A stretch of 64,000 nt of DNA from Streptomyces cellostaticus (GTDB taxonomy: Bacteria; Actinomycetota; Actinomycetes; Streptomycetales; Streptomycetaceae). Location: the NCBI RefSeq assembly GCF_001513965.1, contig NZ_KQ948019.1, forward strand, positions 124,001 through 188,000, given 5' to 3'. Position numbers and translations under genes: made by a program. Positions 29,869 to 39,810 of this stretch are shown piece after piece (positions within the stretch are counted from its first letter, which is position 1; every line of letters begins with the position of its first letter). The notes under the pieces were generated by a model, which saw only the letters and a program-made list of their open reading frames with translations, had not been told where the DNA came from and searched no databases.

Positions 29869-30122
29869 TGGGCCAGCGCCTGCCAGACCGTCACGACCAG
29901 CGCTCCCAGAGCCGTGAGCGCGGCGACCGAGGGCAGTGGCCAGCGTGCGTGTTCCAGTGAACTCATGCGGGTGTGCAGCTCGTCCACTTCCTTGGCGGTC
30001 TCCTTGGTGCGGTGACTGAGCAGGGCGAGTCCTCCCTCGACTCGGGCGTACGCCACGTCGAGGCGGCGCCGTAACTCTGCGAGTTCTCCATGGACCACGG
30101 GATGCTCTGGATCGGCGGTCAC
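29865..30122 (-). CDS. Small coiled-coil tail-anchored membrane protein with a TTA codon
   Basis: The 85-residue protein begins at a GTG preceded by AAAGGAGTGG. It has a heptad-rich helix (HGELAELRRRLDVAYARVEG, then KETAKEVDELHTRMSSLE) and one C-terminal membrane helix (LPSVAALTALGALVVTVW). The long helix plus tail anchor suggests a scaffold or membrane-associated oligomer. Codon 17 (30072-30074) is TTA. No family was recognised. Its 3' end overlaps the convergent NUDIX gene by 4 bp. Confidence 0.7.
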   Translation of the reverse strand: MTADPEHPVVHGELAELRRRLDVAYARVEGGLALLSHRTKETAKEVDELHTRMSSLEHARWPLPSVAALTALGALVVTVWQALAH

Positions 30123-30265
30123 GTGTCCACTCCTTTCCGTAGTCGAACGTGGTTGTTCCGCATCCCTTGCATGCGCATGAAGAGTGAACTCGCCTGGTGG
30201 GCGCCTGGGGAGAGTGTGCGAAGGGCATATGCGTGCCCGGCGCGCACACGGTGTGTGAAACAGAT

Positions 30266-30295
30266 GGGCCCGGCACCGAGTTCGGTGCCGGGCCC
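30266..30295 (-). terminator. Strong terminator hairpin of the hydroxyacyl-CoA dehydrogenase gene
   Basis: GGGCCCGGCACCGA (30266-30279) and its perfect reverse complement (30282-30295) give a stem of at least 13 bp with a tiny loop, 21 bp beyond the stop of the leftward dehydrogenase gene. Confidence 0.75.
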
Positions 30296-30316
30296 GTAGG
30301 GCGTCGCTCTTCGTAA

Positions 30317-31177
30317 TCAGCCGTAGGTGTAGAAGCCCGAGCCGGTCTTCCGGCCGAGCCGCCCCGCCTCGACCATGCGCTGGAGCAGCGGGGGAGCGGC
30401 GTACAGCGGCTCCTTGTACTCGGCGTACATCGAGTTGGCGATGGAGACGATGGTGTCCAGGCCGATCAGGTCGGACAGCTTCAGCGGGCCCATCGGGTGG
30501 GCGCAGCCCATCTCCATGCCGTTGTCGATGTCCTCGCGGCTCGCGATGCCCGACTCGAACATCCGGATCGCGGACAGCAGGTAGGGCACCAGCAGCGCGT
30601 TCACGACGAAGCCGGAGCGGTCCTGGGCGCGGATGGCGTGCTTGCCGAGCGCCTTCTCGGCGAACATCTGGGCGCGGCTGAGGGTGCCCTCGGAGGTGGT
30701 GAGCGCCGGGATCAGCTCGACCAGCTTCTGCACCGGGGCCGGGTTGAAGAAGTGGATGCCGACCACGTGGTCGGGGCGCGAGGTGGCGACCGCCAGCTTC
30801 ACCAGCGGGATGGAGGAGGTGTTGGAGGCCAGGATCGCGTCCGGCCGGGTCACCACCTGGTCGAGCACCTGGAAGATCTCCGTCTTCACCTGCTCGTTCT
30901 CCACGACGGCCTCGATCACCAGATCGCGGTCGGCGAACTCGCCGAGGTCGGTGGTGAAGCTGAGGCGCGCCAGCGTGGCGTCCCGCTCCTCCTCTGTGAT
31001 CTTGCCGCGCTCGGCGGCCTTGGCCAGGGAGTTGAACAGCCGGGTACGGCCGATCTCCAGGGCCTCGCCGGTGGTCTCGGCGACCTTCACGTCCAGTCCC
31101 GCGCGGGCGCACACCTCGGCGATGCCCGCGCCCATCTGGCCGCAGCCCACGACTCCGACGCGCTCGATGTCGGTCAC
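30317..31177 (-). CDS. 3-hydroxybutyryl-CoA dehydrogenase
   Basis: The 286-residue protein has an N-terminal Rossmann fold (VGVVGCGQMGAGIAEVCARA), Glu in VVENEQVK, SNTSS, catalytic His142 in HFFNPAP, and a C-terminal helical dimer domain with NGMEMGCAHPMGPL. It interconverts acetoacetyl-CoA and 3-hydroxybutyryl-CoA, feeding butyryl-CoA or ethylmalonyl-CoA metabolism. The GTG at 31177 follows GAAGGGAACGAT. No pathway partners are adjacent. Confidence 0.92.
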   Translation of the reverse strand: MTDIERVGVVGCGQMGAGIAEVCARAGLDVKVAETTGEALEIGRTRLFNSLAKAAERGKITEEERDATLARLSFTTDLGEFADRDLVIEAVVENEQVKTEIFQVLDQVVTRPDAILASNTSSIPLVKLAVATSRPDHVVGIHFFNPAPVQKLVELIPALTTSEGTLSRAQMFAEKALGKHAIRAQDRSGFVVNALLVPYLLSAIRMFESGIASREDIDNGMEMGCAHPMGPLKLSDLIGLDTIVSIANSMYAEYKEPLYAAPPLLQRMVEAGRLGRKTGSGFYTYG

Positions 31178-31349
31178 ATCGTTCCCTTCGCTGGTGTTCT
31201 CCGGCTCCGGCAGGACCTCCGGGTTTCGGCGCCTGCTCCGATCGTGCACGTTACCGCCAAGTATCGATGATCGATCGCCCGGGTGGGGGCATCCTGGGGC
31301 GCGGAACGATCCGTGACGGAGCGGATCCGGAGCGTATGGGGGTGTGCAG

Positions 31350-32594
31350 ATGGGGCGGATGTCACGTCGTGCGTTCGCGTTGGCGGCGCTGTCGACGCTG
31401 GCGATGGCCCAGGGTGCCGCGGCGGCGCCGGGCCGGCGGGGTCCGGACGGCCCATGGACGGGGGCGGCCGCCGAGATGCGGGGCGTGTGGCTGGCGACCG
31501 TGGCCAACCGCGACTGGCCCTCGCGCGCGGGCCTCACGGCCGCCGCGCAGCGCACCGAGCTGATCGCGCACCTCGACAGGGCGGTCCGTGACCGGCTCAA
31601 CACAGTGGTCCTCCAGGTACGGCCCACCGCGGACGCCCTGTGGCCCTCGCCGTACGAGCCCTGGTCCCAGTACCTCACCGGCACCCAGGGCGAGGACCCG
31701 GGCTGGGACCCCCTGGGCACCGCCGTGCGGGAGGCCCACGCCCGGGGCCTGGAACTGCACGCCTGGTTCAACCCGTACCGCATCGCCAACCACACCGACC
31801 CGGGCCGGCTGGCCGCCTCGCACCCGGCGCGCCGGCACCCGGACTGGGCGGTGCCCTACGGCGGGAAGCTCTACTACAACCCGGGCCTGCCCGAGGTCCG
31901 CGCCTTCGTGCAGCAGGCCATGCTCGACGCGGTCGGCCGGTACCCGGTCGACGCCGTCCACTTCGACGACTACTTCTACCCGTACCCGGTCGCGGGCCAG
32001 ACCTTCGACGACGACGACGCCTACGACGAGTACGGCGGCGACTTCCCCAGCCGGGCCGCCTGGCGCCGCGACAACATCGACCAGCTGGTGAAGGAGATGG
32101 CGGCGGGCATCAAACGGGTCCGCCCCGGCACCCGGTTCGGGGTCAGCCCTTTCGGGGTGTGGCGCAACGCCACGACCGACTCCCGCGGCTCGGACACCCG
32201 GGCGGGCGTGCAGACGTACGACGATCTGCACGCGGACACCCGTAGGTGGGTGCGCAACCACTGGATCGACTACATCGTCCCGCAGCTGTACTGGCACATC
32301 GGCAACGCCGCCGCCGACTACGCGACCCTGGTCGACTGGTGGGCCCAGGTCGCCAAGGGCACGAAGACACGGCTGTACCTCGGCGAGGCGCTGTACAAGG
32401 CGGGGGCCGCAGGACAGCCCCCGGCCTGGCGGGACCCGGTCGAGCTGTCCCGGCACCTCACGCTGGCCGCCGGATATCCGCAGGTGCGCGGGCACGTGTT
32501 CTTCGCCGCCAAGGACGTGGCTGCGGATCCGATCGGGGCGATGGCGCGGGTGGTCGCCGACCACTACGGGCAGCCGGCGAAGCCACCGCGCTGA
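31350..32594 (+). CDS. Exported family-10 glycosyl-hydrolase-like protein (GHL10/DUF187)
   Basis: This 414-residue protein has a Tat-like signal (SRRAFALAALSTLAMA). A GHL10 barrel follows: EMRGVWLATVANRDW, the substrate groove YPVDAVHFDDYFYPYP, and PQLYWHIGN near the C-terminal end. Such proteins are lipoprotein or secreted glycosidases, sometimes active on peptidoglycan-like polymers. The ATG at 31350 is used; GTG 31344 and ATG 31359 are in-frame alternatives. It is divergent from the hydroxyacyl-CoA dehydrogenase gene. Confidence 0.85.
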   Translation: MGRMSRRAFALAALSTLAMAQGAAAAPGRRGPDGPWTGAAAEMRGVWLATVANRDWPSRAGLTAAAQRTELIAHLDRAVRDRLNTVVLQVRPTADALWPSPYEPWSQYLTGTQGEDPGWDPLGTAVREAHARGLELHAWFNPYRIANHTDPGRLAASHPARRHPDWAVPYGGKLYYNPGLPEVRAFVQQAMLDAVGRYPVDAVHFDDYFYPYPVAGQTFDDDDAYDEYGGDFPSRAAWRRDNIDQLVKEMAAGIKRVRPGTRFGVSPFGVWRNATTDSRGSDTRAGVQTYDDLHADTRRWVRNHWIDYIVPQLYWHIGNAAADYATLVDWWAQVAKGTKTRLYLGEALYKAGAAGQPPAWRDPVELSRHLTLAAGYPQVRGHVFFAAKDVAADPIGAMARVVADHYGQPAKPPR

Positions 32595-32595
32595 T

Positions 32596-32793
32596 CTACT
32601 GCTTTTCCTTTTCCTTGTGCTTGACCTGGCAGTCGGGGCCGGGGGACATCACGGCCTCGTGTCCGTCCGGGAAGCGGACGCGGTAGGGCGGGTTGCCCTC
32701 CGGGCCCAGCACTTCCACGACTTCCGAGACATGGTCGTGTTGGCCGACCACCCTGCCGTGCTGGACAAGCTTGTCACCCACGCTTGCGCGCAT
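32596..32793 (-). CDS. DUF1918-family small protein
   Basis: The 65-residue protein has an SH3-like core: VGDKLVQHGRVVGQHDHVSE, then PPYRVRFPDGHEAVMSPGPD. DUF1918 proteins are common in actinobacteria and have no known role. The start is ATG at 32793. Its 3' end abuts the stop of the convergent glycosidase gene. Confidence 0.82.
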   Translation of the reverse strand: MRASVGDKLVQHGRVVGQHDHVSEVVEVLGPEGNPPYRVRFPDGHEAVMSPGPDCQVKHKEKEKQ

Positions 32794-32809
32794 TAGGCCC
32801 TCCTCACGG

Positions 32810-33719
<910 letters not shown>

Positions 33720-33721
<2 letters not shown>

Positions 33722-35153
33722 GCATGAGCGTAGCAGTGTCGGCGAACTGGCAGAACAGCTACGACGGGAACTAGACCGCTACTCACCTGGTGGAAAGCTC
33801 CCGTCGAGCAGGGCGCTGGTCGAACGCTTCCGGGTGAGCCCGGTGACCGTCTCCCGGGCCCTGGCCCAGCTGGCCGCCGAGGGACTGGTGGTCACCCGGC
33901 CCGGCGCCGGCGCCTTCCGCGCACGCCCGCAGGCCGCCGCCACGCCCGCCGGGGACACCTCCTGGCAGGAGGTCGCGCTGAGCGCCGAGGGCGTCACCGA
34001 TCTCGTACCGCGCACGGTGGACGGCTCCGGGGTGACGGTCTCGCTCGCCGCCCCGCCACCGGGCGTGCTGGAGTTCAACGGCGGCTATCCGCACCCCTCG
34101 CTCCAACCCGAGCGGGCCATGGCCGCGGCCCTCGCCCGGGCCGGGCGGCGCCCCGGCGCCTGGGGGAGGCCGCCGCTGGAGGGGCTCCCCGAGCTGCGGG
34201 AGTGGTTCGCGCGGGGCATCGGCGGGGCCGTCACCGCGGCCGAGGTGCTGATCGCCGCCGGCGGCCAGTCCGCGCTGGCCACAGCCCTGCGGGCGCTCGC
34301 CCCGCCCGGCGCACCGGTCCTCGTGGAGTCGCCCACCTACCCGGGCATGCTGGCCCTCGCCCGCGCGGCCGGCCTGCGCCCGGTCCCGGTGCCGGTCGAC
34401 CCCGACGGCGTACGACCCGACCTGCTCGCCGACGCGTTCCGGGCCACCGGCGCCCGGGTCTTCGTCTGCCAGCCCCTGTTCCAGAACCCGACCGGCGCGG
34501 TCCTGGCCCCCGACCGGCGCGCCGAGGTGCTGCGCATCGCCCGGTCGGCGGGGGCGTTCGTCATCGAGGACGACTTCGTACGACGCCTCGTGCACGCGGA
34601 CGCGGGCCCGCTGCCCCGGACGCTGGCCGCCGACGACCCCGACGGCGTCGTCGTCCACGTCGGCTCGCTGACCAAGGTGACCTCGCCCAGCTTCCGGGTG
34701 GCCGCGCTGGCCGCGCGCGGGCCCGTGCTGGAACGGCTGCGCACCATTCAGGTCGTGGACAGCTTCTTCGTCCCCCGCCCGCTCCAGGAGGCCGCCCTGG
34801 AACTCGTCGGCTCCCCGGCCTGGCCCCGCCATCTGCGGGCCCTGTCGGCCGAGTTGAAGACCCGCCGCGACGCCATGACGACCGAACTCGCCCTGCACCT
34901 GCCCGAACTCGCCCTGCCGCACATCCCGTCCGGCGGCTACATCCTCTGGCTCCGCCTCCCCGACGGCGTCGACGAGTCGTCCCTGACCGCCGCCGCCCTG
35001 CGCGCCGGTGTCGCCCTCACTCCGGGCCGCCCCTACTTCAGCGCCGAACCTCCTGCGGGCCACCTCCGGTTGAGCTTCGCGGCGGTGGCGGGGACGGGGG
35101 AGATCGCGGAAGGAGTGCGGCGGTTGCGGACGGCGTGCGAGGAGGTGTTCTGA
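33720..35153 (+). CDS. MocR-type GntR regulator with aminotransferase domain
   Basis: The 477-residue protein has an N-terminal GntR winged helix (KLPSSRALVERFRVSPVTVS) and a fold-type I aminotransferase domain. The PLP Lys is expected in VGSLTKVTSPSFRV, and VFVCQPLFQNPTGAVLAPDR supplies the cofactor-binding residues. MocR proteins sense PLP or amino compounds. It is divergent from, and overlaps the start of, the DMT transporter, so it probably controls export of an amine or amino acid. Confidence 0.9.
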
Positions 35154-35250
35154 GCAGGTGCTCCGAGCAGGTGTTCCAGGGCGGGGCGACGGTGGTCGGT
35201 GCAGGTAAATCCGTTCGACGCCGGTCGTGCCGTCCTGTGAGGATCCCCGC

Positions 35251-35688
35251 ATGAGCGACGCACCCGACCTCCCCGACGGCTACGAGTTCTCCGCCGACAC
35301 CGACCGTGTCGACGTCGACCGCGTCCACGGCTGGCTGTCGACCGACGCGTACTGGGCGATCGACCGCCCGCGGGACAAGCACGAGCGGGCGATGGCGTCC
35401 TCGATCAACTTCGGGGTGTACGCCACCGCCTCGGGCGAGCAGGTGGCGTACGCGCGCGTGGTGACCGACCGCGCGCTCTTCGCCTGGCTCGCCGATGTGT
35501 ACGTCGACCCGTCGGTGCGCGGCAAGGGTGTCGGCACGGCGTTCGTCGGCCGCATCCGGGACCACCTGCGGCCCTTCGGGCTGCGCCGCATGCTGCTGGC
35601 CACGGAGGACGCGCACGGGGTGTACGAGAAGCTGGGCTTCAGGCCGCTGGACCGCCCGGACCAGTGGATGGTGCACCCCTTCGAGTGA
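35251..35688 (+). CDS. GNAT-family N-acetyltransferase
   Basis: The 145-residue protein has the acetyl-CoA loop DPSVRGKGVGTAFVGRI and the preceding strand ALFAWLADVYV, plus the C-terminal YEKLGFRPLD. It acetylates an unknown amine. The ATG at 35251 has GTGAGGA 8 bp upstream; an in-frame GTG at 35227 is less likely. Confidence 0.88.
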   Translation: MSDAPDLPDGYEFSADTDRVDVDRVHGWLSTDAYWAIDRPRDKHERAMASSINFGVYATASGEQVAYARVVTDRALFAWLADVYVDPSVRGKGVGTAFVGRIRDHLRPFGLRRMLLATEDAHGVYEKLGFRPLDRPDQWMVHPFE

Positions 35689-35761
35689 GCGGGCGCACAC
35701 CCCGGGTAACTCACAGGCAACAGCCCTTGACCTGCACACACCCGAGGCCCACCATCACCGC

Positions 35762-36355
35762 ATGCCACTTCGGGTCACGTTCGTCGCGGCCGCGCGCAGT
35801 TCCCCGCTGCTCGCGGAGCGCTTCGAGGACGACCGGCCGCTGGACCAGGCCGGCTGGGACGAGGTGCAGAGCGTCGCCGGGGACCTGCTGCCGCTGGCGG
35901 CGGCCGAGCTGCGCTACTGCTCCCCGACCCCGCGCAGCCGTGCCACCGGCGACGCCCTCGGGTACGCCCCGCTGGTCCAGCTCGCCCTGCGCGACTGCGA
36001 CATGGGCCGCTGGCGCGGGCTGACGCTGGGCGAGGCGATGGCCCGCGAACCGGACGCCGTGGACGCCTGGCTCGCCGACCCGCGTGCCACCCCGCACGGC
36101 GGCGAGTCGCTGCTGGCCTTCATCTCCCGGGTCGGCGGCTGGCTCGACACGCGCCCGGTGGGCGACGGCGGCCGGGTCGTCGCCGTCGCCGAGCCCTCCG
36201 TGATACGCGCCGCCCTGGTGTACGTGCTGAAGGCGCCGCCCTCGACCTACTGGAACATCGACGTGCGCCCGCTGTCGACGACCTCGGTGACGGGCCGCTC
36301 GGGCCGCTGGAACCTCCGCCTGGACGGCGTCTTCGCTCAGCACTCGCGCACGTAG
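35762..36355 (+). CDS. Histidine-phosphatase-fold protein lacking both catalytic histidines
   Basis: The 197-residue protein follows the histidine phosphatase pattern (CSPTPRSRATGDAL, LRDCDMGRWRGLTLGEA, HGGESLLAFISRV). However, the N-terminal RHG motif reads AAARSS and the second HG motif reads AEPSVIR. Both catalytic histidines are thus absent, while the supporting Arg and Glu remain. It is probably a non-catalytic family member. Its 3' end overlaps the convergent DUF6314-like gene by 19 bp. Confidence 0.72.
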   Translation: MPLRVTFVAAARSSPLLAERFEDDRPLDQAGWDEVQSVAGDLLPLAAAELRYCSPTPRSRATGDALGYAPLVQLALRDCDMGRWRGLTLGEAMAREPDAVDAWLADPRATPHGGESLLAFISRVGGWLDTRPVGDGGRVVAVAEPSVIRAALVYVLKAPPSTYWNIDVRPLSTTSVTGRSGRWNLRLDGVFAQHSRT

Positions 36356-36780
36356 TCGGTGGTGAGCAGCAGGTCCTTCGCCGGTCCGCCGACCCGCCAG
36401 ACCGTGCGCCAGTGGTCGGGGTCCGTGACCGTGAACTCACCCCGGTAGAGGTCGGCCGAGCAGGGGTGATCGGCGACGTACCGCCCCGAGCGCAGATCCA
36501 GTTCGTGGAAGGGCCGCCCGTCGGCGAACCGTACGTCCGCCGTGCCCGGCGTGCTCCCCGGCAGGAACCGCAGGGTCCGCGTCGCGGCCCTCGTCACGCC
36601 CTGCCAGGTGAAAGTGCCCGACTCCTCGTGCAGCAGCCCGCCGCCGTCGGGCGGACCGAAGACGGTGACCCCCTCGAAGCGCCCTTCGTCTCCGCTCGCC
36701 AGATCGCGCACGGTCCGCACCACCCGCCAGCGTCCGGCCAGGTGGGCCAGGACGTCGGCCACGGGCCAGAACTCGGCCAT
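36337..36780 (-). CDS. DUF6314-like small protein
   Basis: This 147-residue protein has a lipocalin-like beta-rich pattern (HLAGRWRVVRTVRDLASGDE, FEGVTVFGP, HEESGTFTWQG, and LYRGEFTVTDPDHWRTVWRV). This matches proteins annotated DUF6314. No function is known. The ATG at 36780 has AGGGG 6 bp upstream; ATG 36783 and GTG 36786 are alternatives. Confidence 0.65.
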   Translation of the reverse strand: MAEFWPVADVLAHLAGRWRVVRTVRDLASGDEGRFEGVTVFGPPDGGGLLHEESGTFTWQGVTRAATRTLRFLPGSTPGTADVRFADGRPFHELDLRSGRYVADHPCSADLYRGEFTVTDPDHWRTVWRVGGPAKDLLLTTDYVREC

Positions 36781-36836
36781 CATCACCCCTGTCTGTCCGC
36801 CCCATTGACGTGCTCATACCCCTTCCCTATCTTGCC

Positions 36837-36871
36837 GTTCGAAGTGCTGACCAGAGTCTGATATTTCGAAC
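36837..36871 (+). promoter_or_regulatory. TTCGAA-repeat operator candidate upstream of the arabinofuranosidase gene
   Basis: GTTCGAA (36837-36843) and TTCGAAC (36865-36871) form an inverted repeat whose halves each contain the palindrome TTCGAA, centres 27 bp apart. It ends 22 bp before the start codon, in a position suited to a sugar-responsive repressor. Confidence 0.4.
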
Positions 36872-36893
36872 AATCAAGAGCCGCGGAGTATCC

Positions 36894-39380
36894 ATGTCAC
36901 GCACCACCCGCACCAGGCTGAGACTCGGCCTCACGGCAAGCGCTTTCCTGCTCGCCGCCACCGTCGTCCCGGCCCCCGCCCACGCCGCCGATGTCACCGA
37001 CTACTCGATCACCGTCGATCCCACCGCCCAGGGCGCCAGGATCGACAAGACGATGTACGGCGTCTTCTTCGAGGACATCAACCGCGCGGCCGACGGCGGT
37101 CTGTACGCCGAACTCGTGCAGAACCGGTCCTTCGAGTACTCCACCGACGACAACAAGTCGTACACGCCCCTGACCGCCTGGACGGTCTCCGGTACGGCGC
37201 AGGTCGTGAACGACTCCGGCCGGCTCAACGACCGCAACCGCGACTACCTGTCCCTGGGCGCCGGTTCATCGGTCACCGACTCCGGCTACAACACCGGCAT
37301 CGCCGTGCAGGACGGCAAGACGTACGACTTCTCGGTGTGGGCCCGCGCCGGGGCCGGCACCACGCTCACCGTGTCCCTCCAGGACGCCGGCGGCACCCTG
37401 GCCACCGCGCGCCCGATCGCCGTCAAGAAGGGCGGCTGGGCCCGGTACAAGGCCACCTTCACCGCGACCCGCACCAGCACCACGGGCCGGCTCACCGTCG
37501 CCTCCTCGGCCGCCGCCGCGCTCGACATGGTCTCCCTCTTCCCGCGCGACACCTACAAGCACGAGCCGAACGGCCTGCGCAAGGATCTCGCCGAGAAGGT
37601 TGCCGCCCTGCACCCGGGCTTCGTCCGCTTCCCCGGCGGCTGCCTGGTCAACACCGGCTCGATGCAGGACTACAGCGAGGCCTCCGGCTGGCAGCGCAAG
37701 CGCTCCTACCAGTGGAAGGACACCGTCGGCCCGGTCGAGCAGCGGGCGACCAACTCCAACTTCTGGGGCTACAACCAGTCCTACGGCCTCGGCTACTACG
37801 AGTACTTCCGCCTCGCCGAGGACATCGGCGCGATGCCCCTGCCCGTCGTCCCGGCGCTGGTGACCGGCTGCGGCCAGAACAAAGCCGTCGCCGACGACGC
37901 CCTGCTCGAGCGGCACATCCAGGACACCCTCGACCTCATCGAGTTCGCCAACGGCCCGGCGTCCTCGACCTGGGGCAAGGTGCGCGCCGGGATGGGCCAC
38001 CCGAAGCCCTTCCACCTCACCCACATCGAGGTCGGCAACGAGGAGAACCTGCCGAACGAGTTCTTCGCCCGCTTCCAGCAGTTCCGCACGGCCGTCCAGG
38101 CGAAGTACCCGTACATGCAGGTGATCTCCAACTCCGGCCCGGACGACTCCGGTGCGACCTTCGACACGGCGTGGAAGCTCAACAAGGACGCCAAGGTCGA
38201 CCTGGTCGACGAGCACTACTACAACAGCCCGCAGTGGTTCCTGCAGAACAACGACCGCTACGACTCCTACGACCGCAGCGGCCCGAAGGTCTTCCTCGGC
38301 GAGTACGCCTCCCAGGGCAACGCCTTCAAGAACGGCCTCGCCGAGGCGGCCTACATGACCGGCCTGGAGCGCAACGCGGACGTCGTCAAGCTCGCCTCCT
38401 ACGCGCCGCTGTTCGCCAACGAGGACTACGTGCAGTGGAGCCCGGACATGGTGTGGTTCAACAACCACGCCTCCTGGAGCTCGGCCAACTACGAGGTCCA
38501 GAAGCTGTTCATGAACAACGTGGGCAGCCGGGTGGTGCCGTCCACGGCCACCACGACCCCGGACGTCAGCGGACCCGTCACCGGCGCCGTCGGCCTGTCC
38601 ACCTGGGACACCAGCGCCGCCTACGACGACGTCAAGGTCACCGCCGCCGACGGGAGCACCCTGCTCAGCGACGACTTCTCCGGTGACGCCTCGAAGTGGA
38701 CCCACACGGGCAGCGGCAGCTGGACCGTCCAGGACGGGCAGTACGTCGAGACGTCCGACACCGCCGAGAACACCATGGTCCAGGCGGGCGACCCGTCCTG
38801 GCACGACTACGACCTGCAGGTGAAGGCCACCAAGAAGTCCGGCAAGGAGGGCTTCCTCGTCGCCTTCGGCGTCAAGGACACCGGCAACTACTACTGGTGG
38901 AACCTGGGCGGCTGGAACAACACCCAGAGCGCGGTCGAGCAGGCCGTGGACGGCGGAAAGTCCACGCTGATCTCGAAGGCGGGCTCGGTCGAGACCGGCC
39001 GGTCCTACGACATCGACGTCAAGGTGCGCGGCCGCCAGGTCACGCTCTACCTCGACGGGCAGCAGTGGGGCAGCTTCACCGACGACAAGCCGGCCGAGCC
39101 GTTCCGCCAGGTCGTCACCCGGGACGCGAAGACCGGTGAGCTGATCGTCAAGGTCGTCAACGCCCAGGCCTCGGTGGCCCGTACGGCGATCGACCTGGGC
39201 GGCGCGAAGGTCGCCTCCCGGGCCAGGGTGACCACGCTCGCCGCCGCGCCCGGCGCGGTGAACACCGAGACGTCCACGGCGGTCGCCCCCCAGACGTCCA
39301 CCTTCGACGCGGTCGCGGGGAAGTTCACGTACACCTTCCCGGCGAACTCCGTCACCTTCCTGCGGATCAAGCAGAAGTAG
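36894..39380 (+). CDS. Secreted GH51 alpha-L-arabinofuranosidase with carbohydrate-binding domains
   Basis: The 828-residue protein has a signal peptide (cleavage near AHAADV), the GH51 N-terminal GVFFEDINRAADGGLYAELV, and an inserted CBM_4_9-like domain (FSVWARAGAGTTLTVSL). The (beta/alpha)8 domain has acid/base Glu383 (EVGNEEN) and nucleophile Glu470 (FLGEYAS). A concanavalin/LamG-like domain (DDFSGDASKWTHTGSGSW) is inserted before the C-terminal beta domain. It removes arabinofuranosyl side chains from arabinoxylan or arabinan outside the cell. The start at 36894 follows GCGGAG. A possible operator lies at 36837-36871. Confidence 0.9.
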   Translation: MSRTTRTRLRLGLTASAFLLAATVVPAPAHAADVTDYSITVDPTAQGARIDKTMYGVFFEDINRAADGGLYAELVQNRSFEYSTDDNKSYTPLTAWTVSGTAQVVNDSGRLNDRNRDYLSLGAGSSVTDSGYNTGIAVQDGKTYDFSVWARAGAGTTLTVSLQDAGGTLATARPIAVKKGGWARYKATFTATRTSTTGRLTVASSAAAALDMVSLFPRDTYKHEPNGLRKDLAEKVAALHPGFVRFPGGCLVNTGSMQDYSEASGWQRKRSYQWKDTVGPVEQRATNSNFWGYNQSYGLGYYEYFRLAEDIGAMPLPVVPALVTGCGQNKAVADDALLERHIQDTLDLIEFANGPASSTWGKVRAGMGHPKPFHLTHIEVGNEENLPNEFFARFQQFRTAVQAKYPYMQVISNSGPDDSGATFDTAWKLNKDAKVDLVDEHYYNSPQWFLQNNDRYDSYDRSGPKVFLGEYASQGNAFKNGLAEAAYMTGLERNADVVKLASYAPLFANEDYVQWSPDMVWFNNHASWSSANYEVQKLFMNNVGSRVVPSTATTTPDVSGPVTGAVGLSTWDTSAAYDDVKVTAADGSTLLSDDFSGDASKWTHTGSGSWTVQDGQYVETSDTAENTMVQAGDPSWHDYDLQVKATKKSGKEGFLVAFGVKDTGNYYWWNLGGWNNTQSAVEQAVDGGKSTLISKAGSVETGRSYDIDVKVRGRQVTLYLDGQQWGSFTDDKPAEPFRQVVTRDAKTGELIVKVVNAQASVARTAIDLGGAKVASRARVTTLAAAPGAVNTETSTAVAPQTSTFDAVAGKFTYTFPANSVTFLRIKQK

Positions 39381-39810
39381 GCGCCGGGTCCTCCTGCGCG
39401 GGCTGCTGTCCGAGCGGCAGCAGCCCGCGCTCGGCGAAGACCTTCTTCGCGGCGAAGGTGGCGTTGAGCGCCTTCGGTATGCCGCAGTAGACGGCGGAGT
39501 GCAGCAGCGCCTCCGTGATCTGCTCGGGCGTGAGGCCCACGTTGAGGGCCGCGTTCACATGCACGTCCAGCTGGGCCTCGCAGCCGCCGAGCGCGGTGAG
39601 CATGCCCAGGGTGACCAGCTGGCGGTCGCGCGGGGCGAGGCCGGGCCGGTCGTAGATGTCTCCGAAGGCCCAGGCGACGATCTGGTGCCCCAGCTCGGGG
39701 TTGATGTCGGCGAGCGCGTCGACGACCCGCTGCCCGGCCTCGCCGTCGACCTTCTTCAGAACCTCCAGGCCGTGGGTGAAGCGCTCGTCACGGGTGGTGC
39801 TCTCGCTCAT
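39367..39810 (-). CDS. Carboxymuconolactone decarboxylase family protein
   Basis: The 147-residue protein has the AhpD-like helical fold of CMD proteins, with EALLHSAVYCGIPKALNA and RDRQLVTLGMLTALGG. A single Cys lies in the C-terminal motif where AhpD has a Cys pair. It may be a lactone-metabolising or oxidative-stress protein. It overlaps the MerR gene by 4 bp (ATGA) and is co-transcribed with it, so its expression is MerR-controlled. Confidence 0.87.
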   Translation of the reverse strand: MSESTTRDERFTHGLEVLKKVDGEAGQRVVDALADINPELGHQIVAWAFGDIYDRPGLAPRDRQLVTLGMLTALGGCEAQLDVHVNAALNVGLTPEQITEALLHSAVYCGIPKALNATFAAKKVFAERGLLPLGQQPAQEDPAPTSA

